A stretch of DNA of 64,000 nucleotides from NCBI GenBank assembly GCA_964399535.1, contig CAYNRE010000026.1, positions 181,760 through 245,759 of the forward strand, written 5' to 3'. The notes beneath the pieces are model-generated. The model was not told the DNA's origin. It did no database searches and saw nothing but the letters and a program-made list of their open reading frames with translations. Source of the DNA: CAYNRE01 sp964399535 (lineage in GTDB: Bacteria > Planctomycetota > Planctomycetia > Pirellulales > CAYNRE01). Shown here piece after piece: positions 17,287 to 26,825 of this stretch (positions are counted from its first letter, which is position 1; every line of letters begins with the position of its first letter). The translations under genes and the position numbers were made by a program.

Positions 17287-19340
17287 CCGAGCCTGGACCC
17301 AGCCCCGTGCCGGACAAGCGGCCGGTTTGGGTACGGTCGCGCGCCGTGCTGGCCGTGTTGCTGGCTGTCTTAACCGTGCTGGTCTATGGGCCGGCGATAC
17401 GCTGCCAATTCGTCGAGCTCGACGACCGGGTGTACGTGGTCGATAACCCGCACCTGAACCTTGGGTTCACTTCGGCCGGTTGGCAATGGTTGGCCACGGG
17501 CGTGGTGCTGCACACCTGGCACCCGCTGACCATGGCCAGCCACATGCTCGATGTCCGGCTTTTCGGGCTGGAGAACCCTGGCGGCCATCACCTGACCAGC
17601 GTGGTGATTCATGCCTTGAGCACGGCGCTGGTTTACCTGGTGTTGGGGCGGCTCAGCGGCAGTTGGGGGGCGAGCCTGGCCACGGCGTGTCTTTGGGGGT
17701 GGCATCCGCTGCGCGTCGAGTCCGTGGCCTGGATCGCCGAACGCAAAGATGTATTGAGCGGGTTGTTTTTTCTGCTCACGCTGGCGGCGTACCAGCGCTA
17801 TGTCGACCGGCCAGGCATTGGGCGGTACCTGCTCGTTGTGGTTTGCCTGGCGCTGGGCCTGCTGGCCAAGCCCATGCTGGTGACGGTGCCGTGTGTGCTG
17901 TTGCTTCTCGACTTCTGGCCGCTTGGGCGCTGGAAGTCGGGCCAGGCCGGGAGCGCGCCGCCGAGTGGGTCGGAGAGTGGTTCGGCTCGTTTCGCCTGGT
18001 CGCGAGCCACGGACCTGGTCGTCGAAAAACTGCCGCTTTTGGCCCTGGTGGCGGCCGATAGCTTGCTGACCTTGCGAACCCAGCAAACCGTGGTCGAAGG
18101 GTCGTCGCAGCCCTGGGCCCTGCGTTTGGGACACATCGCGCTGGCCTATGGCGATTACCTGCGGCAAATCGTCTGGCCGGTCGACCTGGCTCCGTATTAT
18201 CCGCGCTGGCCGGCCAGCGAGCAGTGGGGACGCTGCCTGGTTTACGTGTTGCTGCTGGCGATAATCTCGCTCATCGCCTGGCGGCAGAGCCGCTCGCGCC
18301 CTTGGCTCGCGGTGGGTTGGCTCTGGTTTCTGGGAATGCTGGTGCCTGTGGTCGGCTTTGTGCAAGTGGGCGCACAGGCTCGGGCCGATCGCTATACGTA
18401 TCTGCCCTCGCTGGGGCTCACCTGGGCTGTCGCGCTCAGCGTGGCCCAGGCCGCGGCGGCTGGCACGCCGACCGCGGGAGCCTGGCGCCGGTGGCTGCCG
18501 GTCGCCAGCGCCGCCCTTGGTGTAGCCCTGGCCATCGGCACCTGGCGGCAGGTGGGCTATTGGACCGACTCCGAGACGCTGTTTCGCCATGCCCTGGCGG
18601 TGACCGAGCGAAACGTGGTCATGGAAGAGGCCCTGGCCCTGGTGCTGGCCAAGACAGGCCGCCCCGACGAAGCGCTCGAGCGGCTGGATCGCGCCCTGGC
18701 AATTCAGCCAACCTATGCCCGGGCACTCTACGATCGAGGCTACCTGCTCGCGCGGCTGGGGCGGCTGGACGAGGCCGACGCCAGCTACCGACGGACCCTG
18801 GCGTTGGGCTACCGGGGTCTGCAGATTCGGCTCGACTATGGACGGCTGCTGCTAGATCGGAAGCAATTCGCTGAAGCCCAGGAGCAGTTTGCCGCCGCCC
18901 AAGCGCTCAACACCCAGGTGGCCGAGGTCTGGCTTGGCCTGGGCGAGGCTGAGTTGGGCCGCGGGAACCTCGCCGAGGCGGAACGGAATTACGCCGAGGC
19001 CCTGCGGCTGGATCCCAATTCCTTGGCGCCCCGGTTTGCTTTAATCCGCCTTTGGGCCGGATCACCCGAGGGCGCTTTGCGACGCCCCGAACAGGCCCTG
19101 GAGTTGGCCGAGCAGCTCGCTGCCCAGCGGCCCGACGACTGGCAAGTTTGCGACGCCTTGGCCGCCGCCCTGGCGGCAAACGGCCAGTTTCGCGCCGCGG
19201 TGGCTTCGGCCGAGCGGGCGCAGAAGCTATTCTCGGCCGCAGGGCCCGCCGGCCAGGCGGCCTCGGCCGGGGACCAACGGAGCCAACTGGAAGACCGGCT
19301 CCGCCGCTACCGGGCAGGGCTGCCCTATCGGTTGCCTTGA
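17283..19340 (+). CDS. TMTC-like membrane glycosyltransferase with TPRs (copy E)
   Basis: Fifth paralogue, 685 residues, starting at the ATG that overlaps the stop of copy D. It shows FVELDDRVYVVDN, HTWHPLTMASH, GGHHLTSVVIHA, HPLRVESVAWIAERKDVL and RADRYTYLP. NWHP of the other copies is TWHP here. At least six clear TPR-like helical pairs follow from about residue 440, and the protein ends with RLRRYRAGLPYRL, a common terminus in this family. It is the last gene of the coupled B-C-D-E run. The next gene starts about 65 bp later on the same strand and may be co-transcribed. Confidence 0.8.
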   Translation: MTEPGPSPVPDKRPVWVRSRAVLAVLLAVLTVLVYGPAIRCQFVELDDRVYVVDNPHLNLGFTSAGWQWLATGVVLHTWHPLTMASHMLDVRLFGLENPGGHHLTSVVIHALSTALVYLVLGRLSGSWGASLATACLWGWHPLRVESVAWIAERKDVLSGLFFLLTLAAYQRYVDRPGIGRYLLVVVCLALGLLAKPMLVTVPCVLLLLDFWPLGRWKSGQAGSAPPSGSESGSARFAWSRATDLVVEKLPLLALVAADSLLTLRTQQTVVEGSSQPWALRLGHIALAYGDYLRQIVWPVDLAPYYPRWPASEQWGRCLVYVLLLAIISLIAWRQSRSRPWLAVGWLWFLGMLVPVVGFVQVGAQARADRYTYLPSLGLTWAVALSVAQAAAAGTPTAGAWRRWLPVASAALGVALAIGTWRQVGYWTDSETLFRHALAVTERNVVMEEALALVLAKTGRPDEALERLDRALAIQPTYARALYDRGYLLARLGRLDEADASYRRTLALGYRGLQIRLDYGRLLLDRKQFAEAQEQFAAAQALNTQVAEVWLGLGEAELGRGNLAEAERNYAEALRLDPNSLAPRFALIRLWAGSPEGALRRPEQALELAEQLAAQRPDDWQVCDALAAALAANGQFRAAVASAERAQKLFSAAGPAGQAASAGDQRSQLEDRLRRYRAGLPYRLP

Positions 19341-19407
19341 CGATCAAACCGAACCATTACCATCCGTGGGCCGCACAAGCGTCCCACCAGCGCCGGGGAG
19401 CGAAGCG

Positions 19408-20658
19408 ATGTCGTCCCGAGAAGTCGAGGGGGTTGATCGCCGCGCTTTTCTAACCGCCGCGACGGCCGCGATGGTCGCGCCAAATTGGTGTCGCGCGGCC
19501 GGCGCGGCAGCGCCCGGCCGGCTGATGTATACCGCCGGCGGCAAGACCTGGATTATCGCGGCCGACGGTTCGGGCGAGCGCTGCCTGGAGTTCGACGCGC
19601 CGGGGCAAGCCACCTGGCAGCCGGCCGGCTTTTTTTCCGATGGGCGGCTCGTGCTGCTCAGCATGGAGCCGCGGCGCGACGGGCCGGGGCGCCCCTTCGA
19701 TCAGTATTATCACCAGACGCCGACCCACCTGTGGCGCTACGACCTGGACAGCGGGCAGCTCGACGAGCTGTGTACGAGGGAGCGATTGGCACCGTTCTAC
19801 ACACCGGCCCTGGTGCTCGACGACGAGCAGTTGCTCGTCCAGGTAATTCGCGATGGCGTGGGCCAGATTATGCGAATGGCTCTCGATGGCACCGGTGCCG
19901 AGCCGTTTACGCAACCGGGCGAAGGGTTGCCCTACGGACTGAGCCTGAGTCCTGATCGCCAGCGGGTGGCCTACCACCTGGCCAGCCCCCAGGGCTACCA
20001 AATCTGGACAGCCGACCGGCAGGGCCAGGACCGGCGCCTGGTGGCGGCCGACCCGCGGCATTTGTATTTCGGCACCGCCTGGTCGCCCGATGGCGACTGG
20101 GTGGTGTACCAGGATTGTCTGTATCAAGACGATCCGGGGCACGACTGGTCGGACCTGTGCGTGGGGCGGCCCGAAGGTGGCGGGCACCGGCTGCTCAGCC
20201 AGGGGCAATCGCTCTGGTTCGCGGCCACCTACGGCGATGCGAAACACCGGGGGGGTGGTTCCAACCAGCCGTGTTGCGGGGCCGATGGCCAGATACTGGC
20301 ATCGGTCCGCTCCGCGGCGGCGCGGCCTGCCTGGCAGTATCAGCCCAACCGCGTCGACGTGGACCATTTCAACCGCGACTACCATCCCGAGCTGGCCGAG
20401 GGCGGAACTTCGATCGGAAGTTTCCGCGTCTCCGACGGGGGGCTAACCCGGCTGACTCCGGCCCAGGCGGGGGTTTGGGATTTTCGCGCCGCGCCTTCGC
20501 CCGATGGGGCCTGGATTGCGTTCTGCCGGGCTCGAGTCGGCGCTTCGCCCGAGCTATGGCTGATGCGCCCCGACGGAAGCGAGCCGCGCCGGCTGACCCG
20601 CGGGCCGGGGGAAGCGGGCGTCGACCATCCGCGCTGGTTGCCGGCCCCCGGCGTGTGA
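19408..20658 (+). CDS. Tat-exported TolB-like beta-propeller protein
   Basis: The 416-residue protein begins with a twin-arginine type signal (DRRAFLTAATAAMVAP, then a short Ala-rich stretch). Repeated propeller blades follow, with SPDRQRVAY, SPDGDWVVY and SPDGAWIAF motifs, the WD40-like/TolB repeat (PD40). Between blades is a GGGSNQPCCGADGQILAS stretch of unknown role. The start is the ATG at 19408 with GGGGAG upstream; the open frame begins at 19366. The family serves as a periplasmic scaffold or, in some relatives, as polysaccharide lyases, but I see no decisive catalytic motif. Function unknown; a surface or periplasmic role is likely. Confidence 0.8.
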   Translation: MSSREVEGVDRRAFLTAATAAMVAPNWCRAAGAAAPGRLMYTAGGKTWIIAADGSGERCLEFDAPGQATWQPAGFFSDGRLVLLSMEPRRDGPGRPFDQYYHQTPTHLWRYDLDSGQLDELCTRERLAPFYTPALVLDDEQLLVQVIRDGVGQIMRMALDGTGAEPFTQPGEGLPYGLSLSPDRQRVAYHLASPQGYQIWTADRQGQDRRLVAADPRHLYFGTAWSPDGDWVVYQDCLYQDDPGHDWSDLCVGRPEGGGHRLLSQGQSLWFAATYGDAKHRGGGSNQPCCGADGQILASVRSAAARPAWQYQPNRVDVDHFNRDYHPELAEGGTSIGSFRVSDGGLTRLTPAQAGVWDFRAAPSPDGAWIAFCRARVGASPELWLMRPDGSEPRRLTRGPGEAGVDHPRWLPAPGV

Positions 20659-20888
20659 AGACCGGTTTAAGCCCCCCGCGCCGGGGCAATCGTAGCGACG
20701 TCTAAACCAGCGCCGCACCTGGACGTCGCCCCCGGCGTCCCGCTATGCTGCCGGCAGACACACCGGAAGCGGCTGCGTGAATGAGCTTATTCGCGCAAGT
20801 AAGGGCCGCGCGGCCGCCAGCCAGCCCACCCGCACGCCAGCGCCCCGGGGCACCTCACCATTGGCATTCACACCTGGGAGTTTGGGTC

Positions 20889-22154
20889 ATGCGAGCGCCT
20901 CACCATCGGTTGTACGGTCTCTCGTTGCTGATCGTCGTTGGTTTAATAATTGAGTCGAACCTAACTCAATCGCTGCTTGCCGGCGGGGTTGAGTCCATTG
21001 ATTGGGGCACGCTTCCGCTTACCAAGTTCAGCGCGCTCGAAGCGGTCAACGCCAACGGGTCGCGCGCTTACCCTACCGACGCATTTCCCGTGCGGCTGCG
21101 GGGCATCTTGCTCAACAACCCCGAAGACATGGTCGACAGCGCCGCCGTACTCTCCAACCCGGGACCGTTCCAGTTGGGTGCGCAGTGGCAGGTTTTCGTG
21201 CAAACCGTGGACGAGAGCGATTTCGGCGGTGCGGCGGTCTTTATGGGGCAGTGGTACGAGAATGTGCCGCCGTTTCTCGACAGCTACACGCCCGAGGCGT
21301 GGCAAGCCGAGGTGAGCCGCGTCAATGTGGACCGCGCTACGGGGCATGTGTTTCGTGCCGGCGACCTGGTTGAGATTCACGGGCAAGGAGCGCTGGAGTT
21401 TGCCGGCAAGACCAACATTAACGAAGAGCACTTTATCGCGTCGGATCTGGATTTCGAACTGGCGCTGGTCGAGGCGGGCGTGGGCTTGCCGACCCCTGCA
21501 TCCTTGACGTTGGCCGATCTGTGGGATGAAACGACCGACGCCGTCCGCTTCGACCCGACCCGCCAAACCGGCGGCGAGCGCTACCAGGGCGAGTTGGTCA
21601 AGCTCTCCGGTCTGCACCTGACCAATCCCGCCGCCTGGGCCGCCAACGCCGAGGTAACCGTCAGTGACGACGACGGCCGGCTGTTCACCCTGATGCTGGG
21701 CCGCAACGCCAGCTTTTCGTCGCTCGCGGCGCCGACGGGCCAGTTCGACGCCGTGGGTATCTTCGATCAAGACGCCTCGTTCAGCCTTACCGGCGATGCG
21801 ATGGACGGTTACCGGCTCTGGATCATGAACGCGTCCGACATTACGCTGGCCCCCTCCGAGCTGATCGGCGATGCCAATGAAGACTGCACCGTGGGCGCCG
21901 CCGACTACGCCATCTGGGCCGCGCAATTCGGACAGTCGGGCGAGGGGCTGGCTGGCGATTTCGATGGTTCCGGCGAAGTGGGTGTGGGCGACTATGCCCT
22001 TTGGGCCGCCAATTTCGGCAAGACCTGTAGCGCCGCTAACCCGGTGCCCGAGCCAAACGCGGCGACGCTGCTCGCGCTGGGCGCGGCGGCGACGCTTGGC
22101 TTGACGCGGCTCGGCCGCCGAGGGCGTTTGCTCGGTCGTCTGGTTTGGCGATGA
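20889..22154 (+). CDS. Exported dockerin-repeat and PEP-CTERM protein
   Basis: The 421-residue secreted protein starts at the ATG at 20889 (GGGAG upstream), giving a signal peptide (basic MRAPHHR, then LYGLSLLIVVGLII). Its middle is beta-rich with no recognised enzymatic motif. Near the C-terminus are two dockerin type I-like calcium loops, GDANEDCTVGAADYAIW and GDFDGSGEVGVGDYALW. They are followed by NPVPEPNAATLLALGAAA and an Arg-rich end, a PEP-CTERM sorting tail. This architecture is common in planctomycete envelope proteins. Its stop overlaps the next gene (ATGA at 22151-22154). Confidence 0.85.
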   Translation: MRAPHHRLYGLSLLIVVGLIIESNLTQSLLAGGVESIDWGTLPLTKFSALEAVNANGSRAYPTDAFPVRLRGILLNNPEDMVDSAAVLSNPGPFQLGAQWQVFVQTVDESDFGGAAVFMGQWYENVPPFLDSYTPEAWQAEVSRVNVDRATGHVFRAGDLVEIHGQGALEFAGKTNINEEHFIASDLDFELALVEAGVGLPTPASLTLADLWDETTDAVRFDPTRQTGGERYQGELVKLSGLHLTNPAAWAANAEVTVSDDDGRLFTLMLGRNASFSSLAAPTGQFDAVGIFDQDASFSLTGDAMDGYRLWIMNASDITLAPSELIGDANEDCTVGAADYAIWAAQFGQSGEGLAGDFDGSGEVGVGDYALWAANFGKTCSAANPVPEPNAATLLALGAAATLGLTRLGRRGRLLGRLVWR

Positions 22155-23140
22155 CCAAGCGCGGGGACCGACAACCCGCGCGGCGCGGCCTGACGCTGGT
22201 TGAGTTGCTCGTGGCCATCGGCATCGTGGGCCTGTTGGCGGCACTGCTGCTGCCGGCCGTTCAAGCCGCCCGGGAAGCGGCCCGCGCGGCCCAGTGTGGT
22301 AACCGGCTGCGGGAAATCGGGCTGGCGCTACTGGCCTATCACGAGGCCGTGGGCTCGCTGCCGCCGGGCAATGTGACGGGCACTCCGGGCATTTGCTACG
22401 GCGGTGCCGCCGGGCCGGCCGGCTACCCCACCGCCGATCGGGCCAACTGGTGTTTGTCGCTGCTGCCCTATCTCGAGCAGGGGGCGCTGTACCAGCGCTA
22501 CAACTTCGAGGAATTCAACGAGGCCCCCGACAATCGCGCCGTGCGCGAGGCGCCGCTGGCAGCCTATACGTGTCCCTCGGACCTGCCGACCGAGCAGCTC
22601 ATAGTGCCCGCCAGCGGGCCCGGCTGCGCACTAGCCATGAACCTGGGGTATCGGCCGGGCTCGTACCGGGCCGTGTCGGGGCGAAGCGACGGGGTGCGTT
22701 ATTTGGACTCCGCAGAACTTGGTAGTTTCCCCCTGGCCGACCGCGGCGCCATTCACACCATCGGGGTGAAGAATTTCACCGTCGAACGCCAGCGCAACAT
22801 TCGCGACGGAACGAGCAACACCCTGCTGATCGGCGAAAGCACGACCCGCACCAGCCCGGCGTTTCGCACCCTTTGGGCCTATAGCTACGCGCACTACAGC
22901 CTTTCGGCGGTGACACCGCAGCCGCGCATCTTGTGGGGCGACTACGACCGCTGCAAGGCCGCGGCCGGCAACGGAGGTTCGTTGCCCTGCCGGCGCGGCT
23001 GGGGCAGCTTTCATCCCGGCATCGTGCAGTTTGCCTTCTGCGATGCTTCGGTGCGGCGCATCGGCCTGTCGGTCGAGATGGGGTTACTTGCCAGCCTGGC
23101 CACGATCGAGGGCGGAGAAACCGAGCTGCCCGCTCCCTAG
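22151..23140 (+). CDS. DUF1559 prepilin-like protein
   Basis: The 329-residue protein has a class III (type IV pilin) leader: RRGLTLVELLVAIGIVGLL with the processing site before Leu-Thr-Leu-Val-Glu, then an AAREAARAAQC helix end. A DUF1559 body follows with YHEAVGSLPPGN, DGTSNTLLIGE and the C-terminal SFHPGIVQFAFCDASVRRI (the H-X9-DG-type region). This expanded planctomycete family is thought to form pseudopilins or surface fibres. The ATG at 22151 overlaps the stop of the dockerin/PEP-CTERM gene, so the two are translationally coupled; an in-frame TTG lies six bases earlier. Confidence 0.92.
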   Translation: MTKRGDRQPARRGLTLVELLVAIGIVGLLAALLLPAVQAAREAARAAQCGNRLREIGLALLAYHEAVGSLPPGNVTGTPGICYGGAAGPAGYPTADRANWCLSLLPYLEQGALYQRYNFEEFNEAPDNRAVREAPLAAYTCPSDLPTEQLIVPASGPGCALAMNLGYRPGSYRAVSGRSDGVRYLDSAELGSFPLADRGAIHTIGVKNFTVERQRNIRDGTSNTLLIGESTTRTSPAFRTLWAYSYAHYSLSAVTPQPRILWGDYDRCKAAAGNGGSLPCRRGWGSFHPGIVQFAFCDASVRRIGLSVEMGLLASLATIEGGETELPAP

Positions 23141-23228
23141 CCGGTAGTTTTTGGCATTTTACGCAGCCCGGGCAGTTGCTTGCCGGCCGGCCTCCCACGG
23201 CGCCACCCGGCGCGCGCCTTGGCGCGAG

Positions 23229-24011
23229 TTACCGCTGCCCCCAAAACAGAATTCGGCGGTAGCCGTAAAAAAAAGGGCGGCGATCGGGCAAACGAGCCGC
23301 GAGTCCCCGGCGAAACTCGGCCAGTAGCTCGGCGAACCGCTCGGCGGAAAGGCGCTCTTGGTAAGTCGTGAGCAGGCTGCCGGCCAGCCAATCGGCCACC
23401 TCATCGCGCGAGTTCAGGTGGTTGCCATAAATCTGTAACCGCACTTGCTGCTCGCGAAAGCCAAGCTCGTCGAGCAACTCGGCGTAGGCCTCGGGCTCGA
23501 ATACGTCGCTTTCGTACACGTAGCCGCCAAGCTCCCCGGCGAATCGCGGGCTGGCCGCCAATTCGGCCGCCAGGCGGTGGGCCAGGTGTTGGTGCATCGC
23601 CGGCACCTGCACGGCCAGTTGCCCCTGGACCGTTAGCAGCCCGGCCAGTCGTTCGATCAAGCTCTGGTGATCGGGCACCCAGTGCAGCGCGGCGTTGGAG
23701 AAGACCAGATCCCATTGGCCCCGCTGGGCCGGATCGGCGGCGAAGGCGCAAATTTCGCCCACTGCGAACGCGAGCCCTGCCGCGGGCGCCGCGGGGGCTT
23801 GGGCGAGCATGGCTGCTGAGCGATCGATTCCCAACGTTTCGCGGGCGCCCAGGAGGCGATGCATTTCGGCCGTAAGCGTGCCGGTGCCACAGCCCAGGTC
23901 GACGACCCGCATGCCAGGCCGGGGATCGACGAGCGCGAGCAAATCGAAAAAGGGTTTGCTGCGCGGACCGGCAAAGCGGCCGTATTGATCAGGGTTCCAG
24001 GCGTCGGGCAT
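23229..24011 (-). CDS. tam: Trans-aconitate 2-methyltransferase-like SAM methyltransferase
   Basis: The 260-residue protein starts with WNPDQYGRFAGPRSKPFFDLL, close to the conserved Tam N-terminus. SAM motif I is VVDLGCGTGTLT, with the acidic GIDRSAAML and the NAALHWVPDH motif afterwards. Tam methylates trans-aconitate, relieving inhibition of aconitase. The substrate is inferred from family resemblance. It lies 50 bp downstream of gltX on the same strand and may be co-transcribed. Confidence 0.88.
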   Translation of the reverse strand: MPDAWNPDQYGRFAGPRSKPFFDLLALVDPRPGMRVVDLGCGTGTLTAEMHRLLGARETLGIDRSAAMLAQAPAAPAAGLAFAVGEICAFAADPAQRGQWDLVFSNAALHWVPDHQSLIERLAGLLTVQGQLAVQVPAMHQHLAHRLAAELAASPRFAGELGGYVYESDVFEPEAYAELLDELGFREQQVRLQIYGNHLNSRDEVADWLAGSLLTTYQERLSAERFAELLAEFRRGLAARLPDRRPFFYGYRRILFWGQR

Positions 24012-24061
24012 GGCGAGCTTGGCTTGGGGTGTGCTTGGGTAGCGTCACTGGCCACAGGGCC

Positions 24062-25639
24062 CTACGCGGCTGTCCAGCGCTGGCATGCCTCGCGCAGCCG
24101 GGTCAGGCTAGTCTGCCGGCCCAAGATTGCCAGGCAATCCCAGAGACCCGCCCCCACGCCGCGGCCAGTCGTAGCGACCCGCAGCGGATGTACGATCTCG
24201 GCCAGCTTGATCCCCTGGGCCTGGGCCAGTTCGCCCAGGGCATGTTCAATTGCCTGAGGTTCGAACGGTTCGACCGTGGCCAATCGCTCAGCCACGCTGC
24301 TGAGCAGGGCCTGGGTTCCCGGCGGCTTGAGGCGTTTTTCGACCGCTTCGGGGTCGTACACGAGCGGATCCTGAAAAAACGGCTCGGCGTAGGCGAGTAT
24401 ATCCCCGCTCACTTTCAGCCGGTCGCCAGCGGCTTCGATCACCTTTCGCAGTTTGGTCTCGGCCGCCGCGTCGCGGGGCTGCCCGGGCGCGGGGGCGGGT
24501 ACCCAGCCGGCTCGCTCCAGGTAAGGCCACATCCGCTCGAGCTTCTCATCGGTCGAAAGCTGGCGCATGTAATGGTCTTGAAACGACCAGAGCTTCTTCG
24601 GATCGAAGCTGGCCGGGGCCTGGTTGACCCGCTCGAGCGAGAAGTTCTCGATCATCTGTTCGCGGCTGAAGAACTCGGTTTTGTCGTCCAGCGACCAGCC
24701 CAGCAGCATCAGGTAATTGATGACCGCCTCGGGCAGGTAGCCCACCTGTTCGTAGAAATCGACGATCACCGGGTTAAACGTATCGGCCGAGGTGGCCAGC
24801 CCCAGCGCTTGGGCAATGGCCCAGCCGTGCTCGTTCACCTGGGCAAAGTCGCGATTCTTCAGATACTTGTCGAGCTTGCGCTTGCTAAGTTTGTTCTTCG
24901 AGCCCGGTTCGGCCACGTAGGGTAAATGGGCGTAAACCGGCAGCGGGTAGCCGAGCGACTGGGCGATGAAAGCCTGCCGGGGCGTGTTGGAAAGATGCTC
25001 CTCGGCTCGAATCACGTGGGTGATTTGAAAATCGTGGTCGTCGACCACGCTGGCCAGGTGATAGAGACAAGTGCCGTCGGCCCGCTGGATCACGTGGTCT
25101 TGCTCGCGGGCCCATTGGAATTCGACCTGGCCGCGAATCTGGTCGTCGAGCACCAGGCTTCCCTGGCGGGGCATCTTCAGCCGCACCACCCCCTGGCGGC
25201 CCGCCACCTCGAACGAGCGGCGGTCTCCCTCGCTTTCGGCCATCCAGCGGCGGCTGTACAGGAAGGGGCGCTTCTCGGCCTGGGCCTTCTCGCGCTCGGC
25301 AGCAATCTCTTCGGTCGTGGCGTAATCCCAGTAGGCGTGGCCCGACTCGAGCAGCCGCTCGGCGGCCGCCTGGTAGCGCGGCAGCCGCTGCGATTGGAAG
25401 TACGGAGCGTAGGGTCCGCCCACCTCGGGGCCTTCGTCCCAGTCGATGCCCAGCCAGCGGAACCCGTGCAAGATGGGGGCCAGGGCCGCTTCGATATTGC
25501 GGGCCTGGTCGGTGTCGTCGATCCGCAAAAGAAACTGCCCGCCGTGGCGGCGAGCAAACAACCAGTTGAACAGCGCGGTGCGCACCCCGCCAATGTGCAG
25601 GTATCCGGTCGGGCTGGGCGCGAAGCGGGTTCGAACCAT
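24062..25639 (-). CDS. gltX: Glutamyl-tRNA synthetase
   Basis: This class I synthetase charges tRNA-Glu (and possibly tRNA-Gln, if an amidotransferase is present elsewhere). The 525-residue protein has the HIGH-type signature PSPTGYLHIGG at residues 8-18, RIDDTDQARN, and the KMSKS-type loop NKLSKRKLD. A C-terminal anticodon-binding helical domain follows. Length is slightly above the common 470-490 because of an extended middle region. The gene is preceded by a membrane protein gene with a 148-bp gap. Confidence 0.97.
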   Translation of the reverse strand: MVRTRFAPSPTGYLHIGGVRTALFNWLFARRHGGQFLLRIDDTDQARNIEAALAPILHGFRWLGIDWDEGPEVGGPYAPYFQSQRLPRYQAAAERLLESGHAYWDYATTEEIAAEREKAQAEKRPFLYSRRWMAESEGDRRSFEVAGRQGVVRLKMPRQGSLVLDDQIRGQVEFQWAREQDHVIQRADGTCLYHLASVVDDHDFQITHVIRAEEHLSNTPRQAFIAQSLGYPLPVYAHLPYVAEPGSKNKLSKRKLDKYLKNRDFAQVNEHGWAIAQALGLATSADTFNPVIVDFYEQVGYLPEAVINYLMLLGWSLDDKTEFFSREQMIENFSLERVNQAPASFDPKKLWSFQDHYMRQLSTDEKLERMWPYLERAGWVPAPAPGQPRDAAAETKLRKVIEAAGDRLKVSGDILAYAEPFFQDPLVYDPEAVEKRLKPPGTQALLSSVAERLATVEPFEPQAIEHALGELAQAQGIKLAEIVHPLRVATTGRGVGAGLWDCLAILGRQTSLTRLREACQRWTAA

Positions 25640-25787
25640 GGAAGCCGAATCTCACAGAGGGCGGGGATGGCCGGGGCAGGGGCGGCGCGAAGCGCCAGTG
25701 GGGTAGCCTAGAAGTGTGGGCCGCCCCGCGTCAATCGCCTGCGGCGCAGCCAGGGGGTCGGCCGCGCTGGCCGCTCCTCTCCTGGCA

Positions 25788-26825
25788 CTATTCGTCCTCG
25801 TCGTCGCTGGAATAGCGGTCGCGACTGCGCAACTGGCGTTTGAGCGCCTTGCGCTCGGCTCGTGACAGGCTCGAAAGGGGCCGTGCGGGGGGCGACTCGG
25901 CCGCGTCGACGCGCAGTTGCCGAGTGCTCGACGAGCTGCCCGAATCGCTTCGACCCGACCCGGCCAGGGTGCGAGACGAAGCCGCCGCGGTCTTCGAAGC
26001 GCCGGCATCCGCCGTGGAGGTCCGAGCACGCTCTTCGCTCGGCGCTTCCGCGCTGGCGGTGCGCTCGGCGCGCGACCGCTTGGGCTTGGTTTCCACTGCC
26101 GCGGCGGCCGCCTTGTCGCGCCCGCGCCGCATCGGCATCTGGCCGCTGGCCACCCGCAGCAGCAGCCGGGCATGCCACAACAGGCCCACGAGCAGCGTCA
26201 GGTTGGCCGCCATTTCGCAGCCTTCCTCGAGCATTACGCCCCGGGCACCCGACTGGGGCCAGATCCACTCCAATTGCACGGCCACGGCCGCGGCGTACAG
26301 GCCGGCCGAGAGCGAGAACCAGGCGACCGTACCCCACCAGCGCCGCACATCCCAGAGGATGCGCAGCCCCAGGTAGCCCAAAATGGGCAGGTAGGCCAGC
26401 ACCCACCAGAGCGATCCGTCGCCGCCAAACCGTTGGCCGGTGAGGTAGGCCATCAGCTCCTTGAACCCCTCGTGCAGGCTGGCCGCTTCATCAACGCTCA
26501 TCACGAACACGACCAGGGCCGCCCAGCGCCAGGTGCCGAACCGGCCGCGGTAGTCGTCGGGTTGATGGCGACGAATGGTGAAGACCAGCCAGGCCGTCAG
26601 CGAGGCGGCCAACAGCGTCAGCGACGAGAACCAGGCACCTAGCGACCCCTCGCTATCCAGGTCGAAGGCCATCACCCGGCCATCGGTGGTATGAGCCGCG
26701 ATGCGGGGCATCCAGGCATAGAGCCCTTCCAGCCCCGCGATTAGGGCCCCGCCGACCGCCAGAATCGCCAGCGGCGACCACCACTGGCGGGGTACCAGAT
26801 CGACGATGCGTCGCGAATTGGGCAT
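25788..26825 (-). CDS. Polytopic membrane protein with charged low-complexity tail
   Basis: I do not recognise a characterised family. From the ATG at 26825 (GAGG eight bases upstream; the frame is open to 26975) the protein has 345 residues. The first two thirds hold about six to seven hydrophobic segments with conserved-looking acidic residues in VMSVDEAASLHEGF and MLEEGCEMAANL, reminiscent of uncharacterised planctomycete membrane proteins. The last 110 or so residues are Ala/Ser/Arg/Lys-rich and disordered, ending in a highly acidic DDEDE. The tail is probably cytoplasmic and may bind a partner. Confidence 0.75.
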   Translation of the reverse strand: MPNSRRIVDLVPRQWWSPLAILAVGGALIAGLEGLYAWMPRIAAHTTDGRVMAFDLDSEGSLGAWFSSLTLLAASLTAWLVFTIRRHQPDDYRGRFGTWRWAALVVFVMSVDEAASLHEGFKELMAYLTGQRFGGDGSLWWVLAYLPILGYLGLRILWDVRRWWGTVAWFSLSAGLYAAAVAVQLEWIWPQSGARGVMLEEGCEMAANLTLLVGLLWHARLLLRVASGQMPMRRGRDKAAAAAVETKPKRSRAERTASAEAPSEERARTSTADAGASKTAAASSRTLAGSGRSDSGSSSSTRQLRVDAAESPPARPLSSLSRAERKALKRQLRSRDRYSSDDEDE

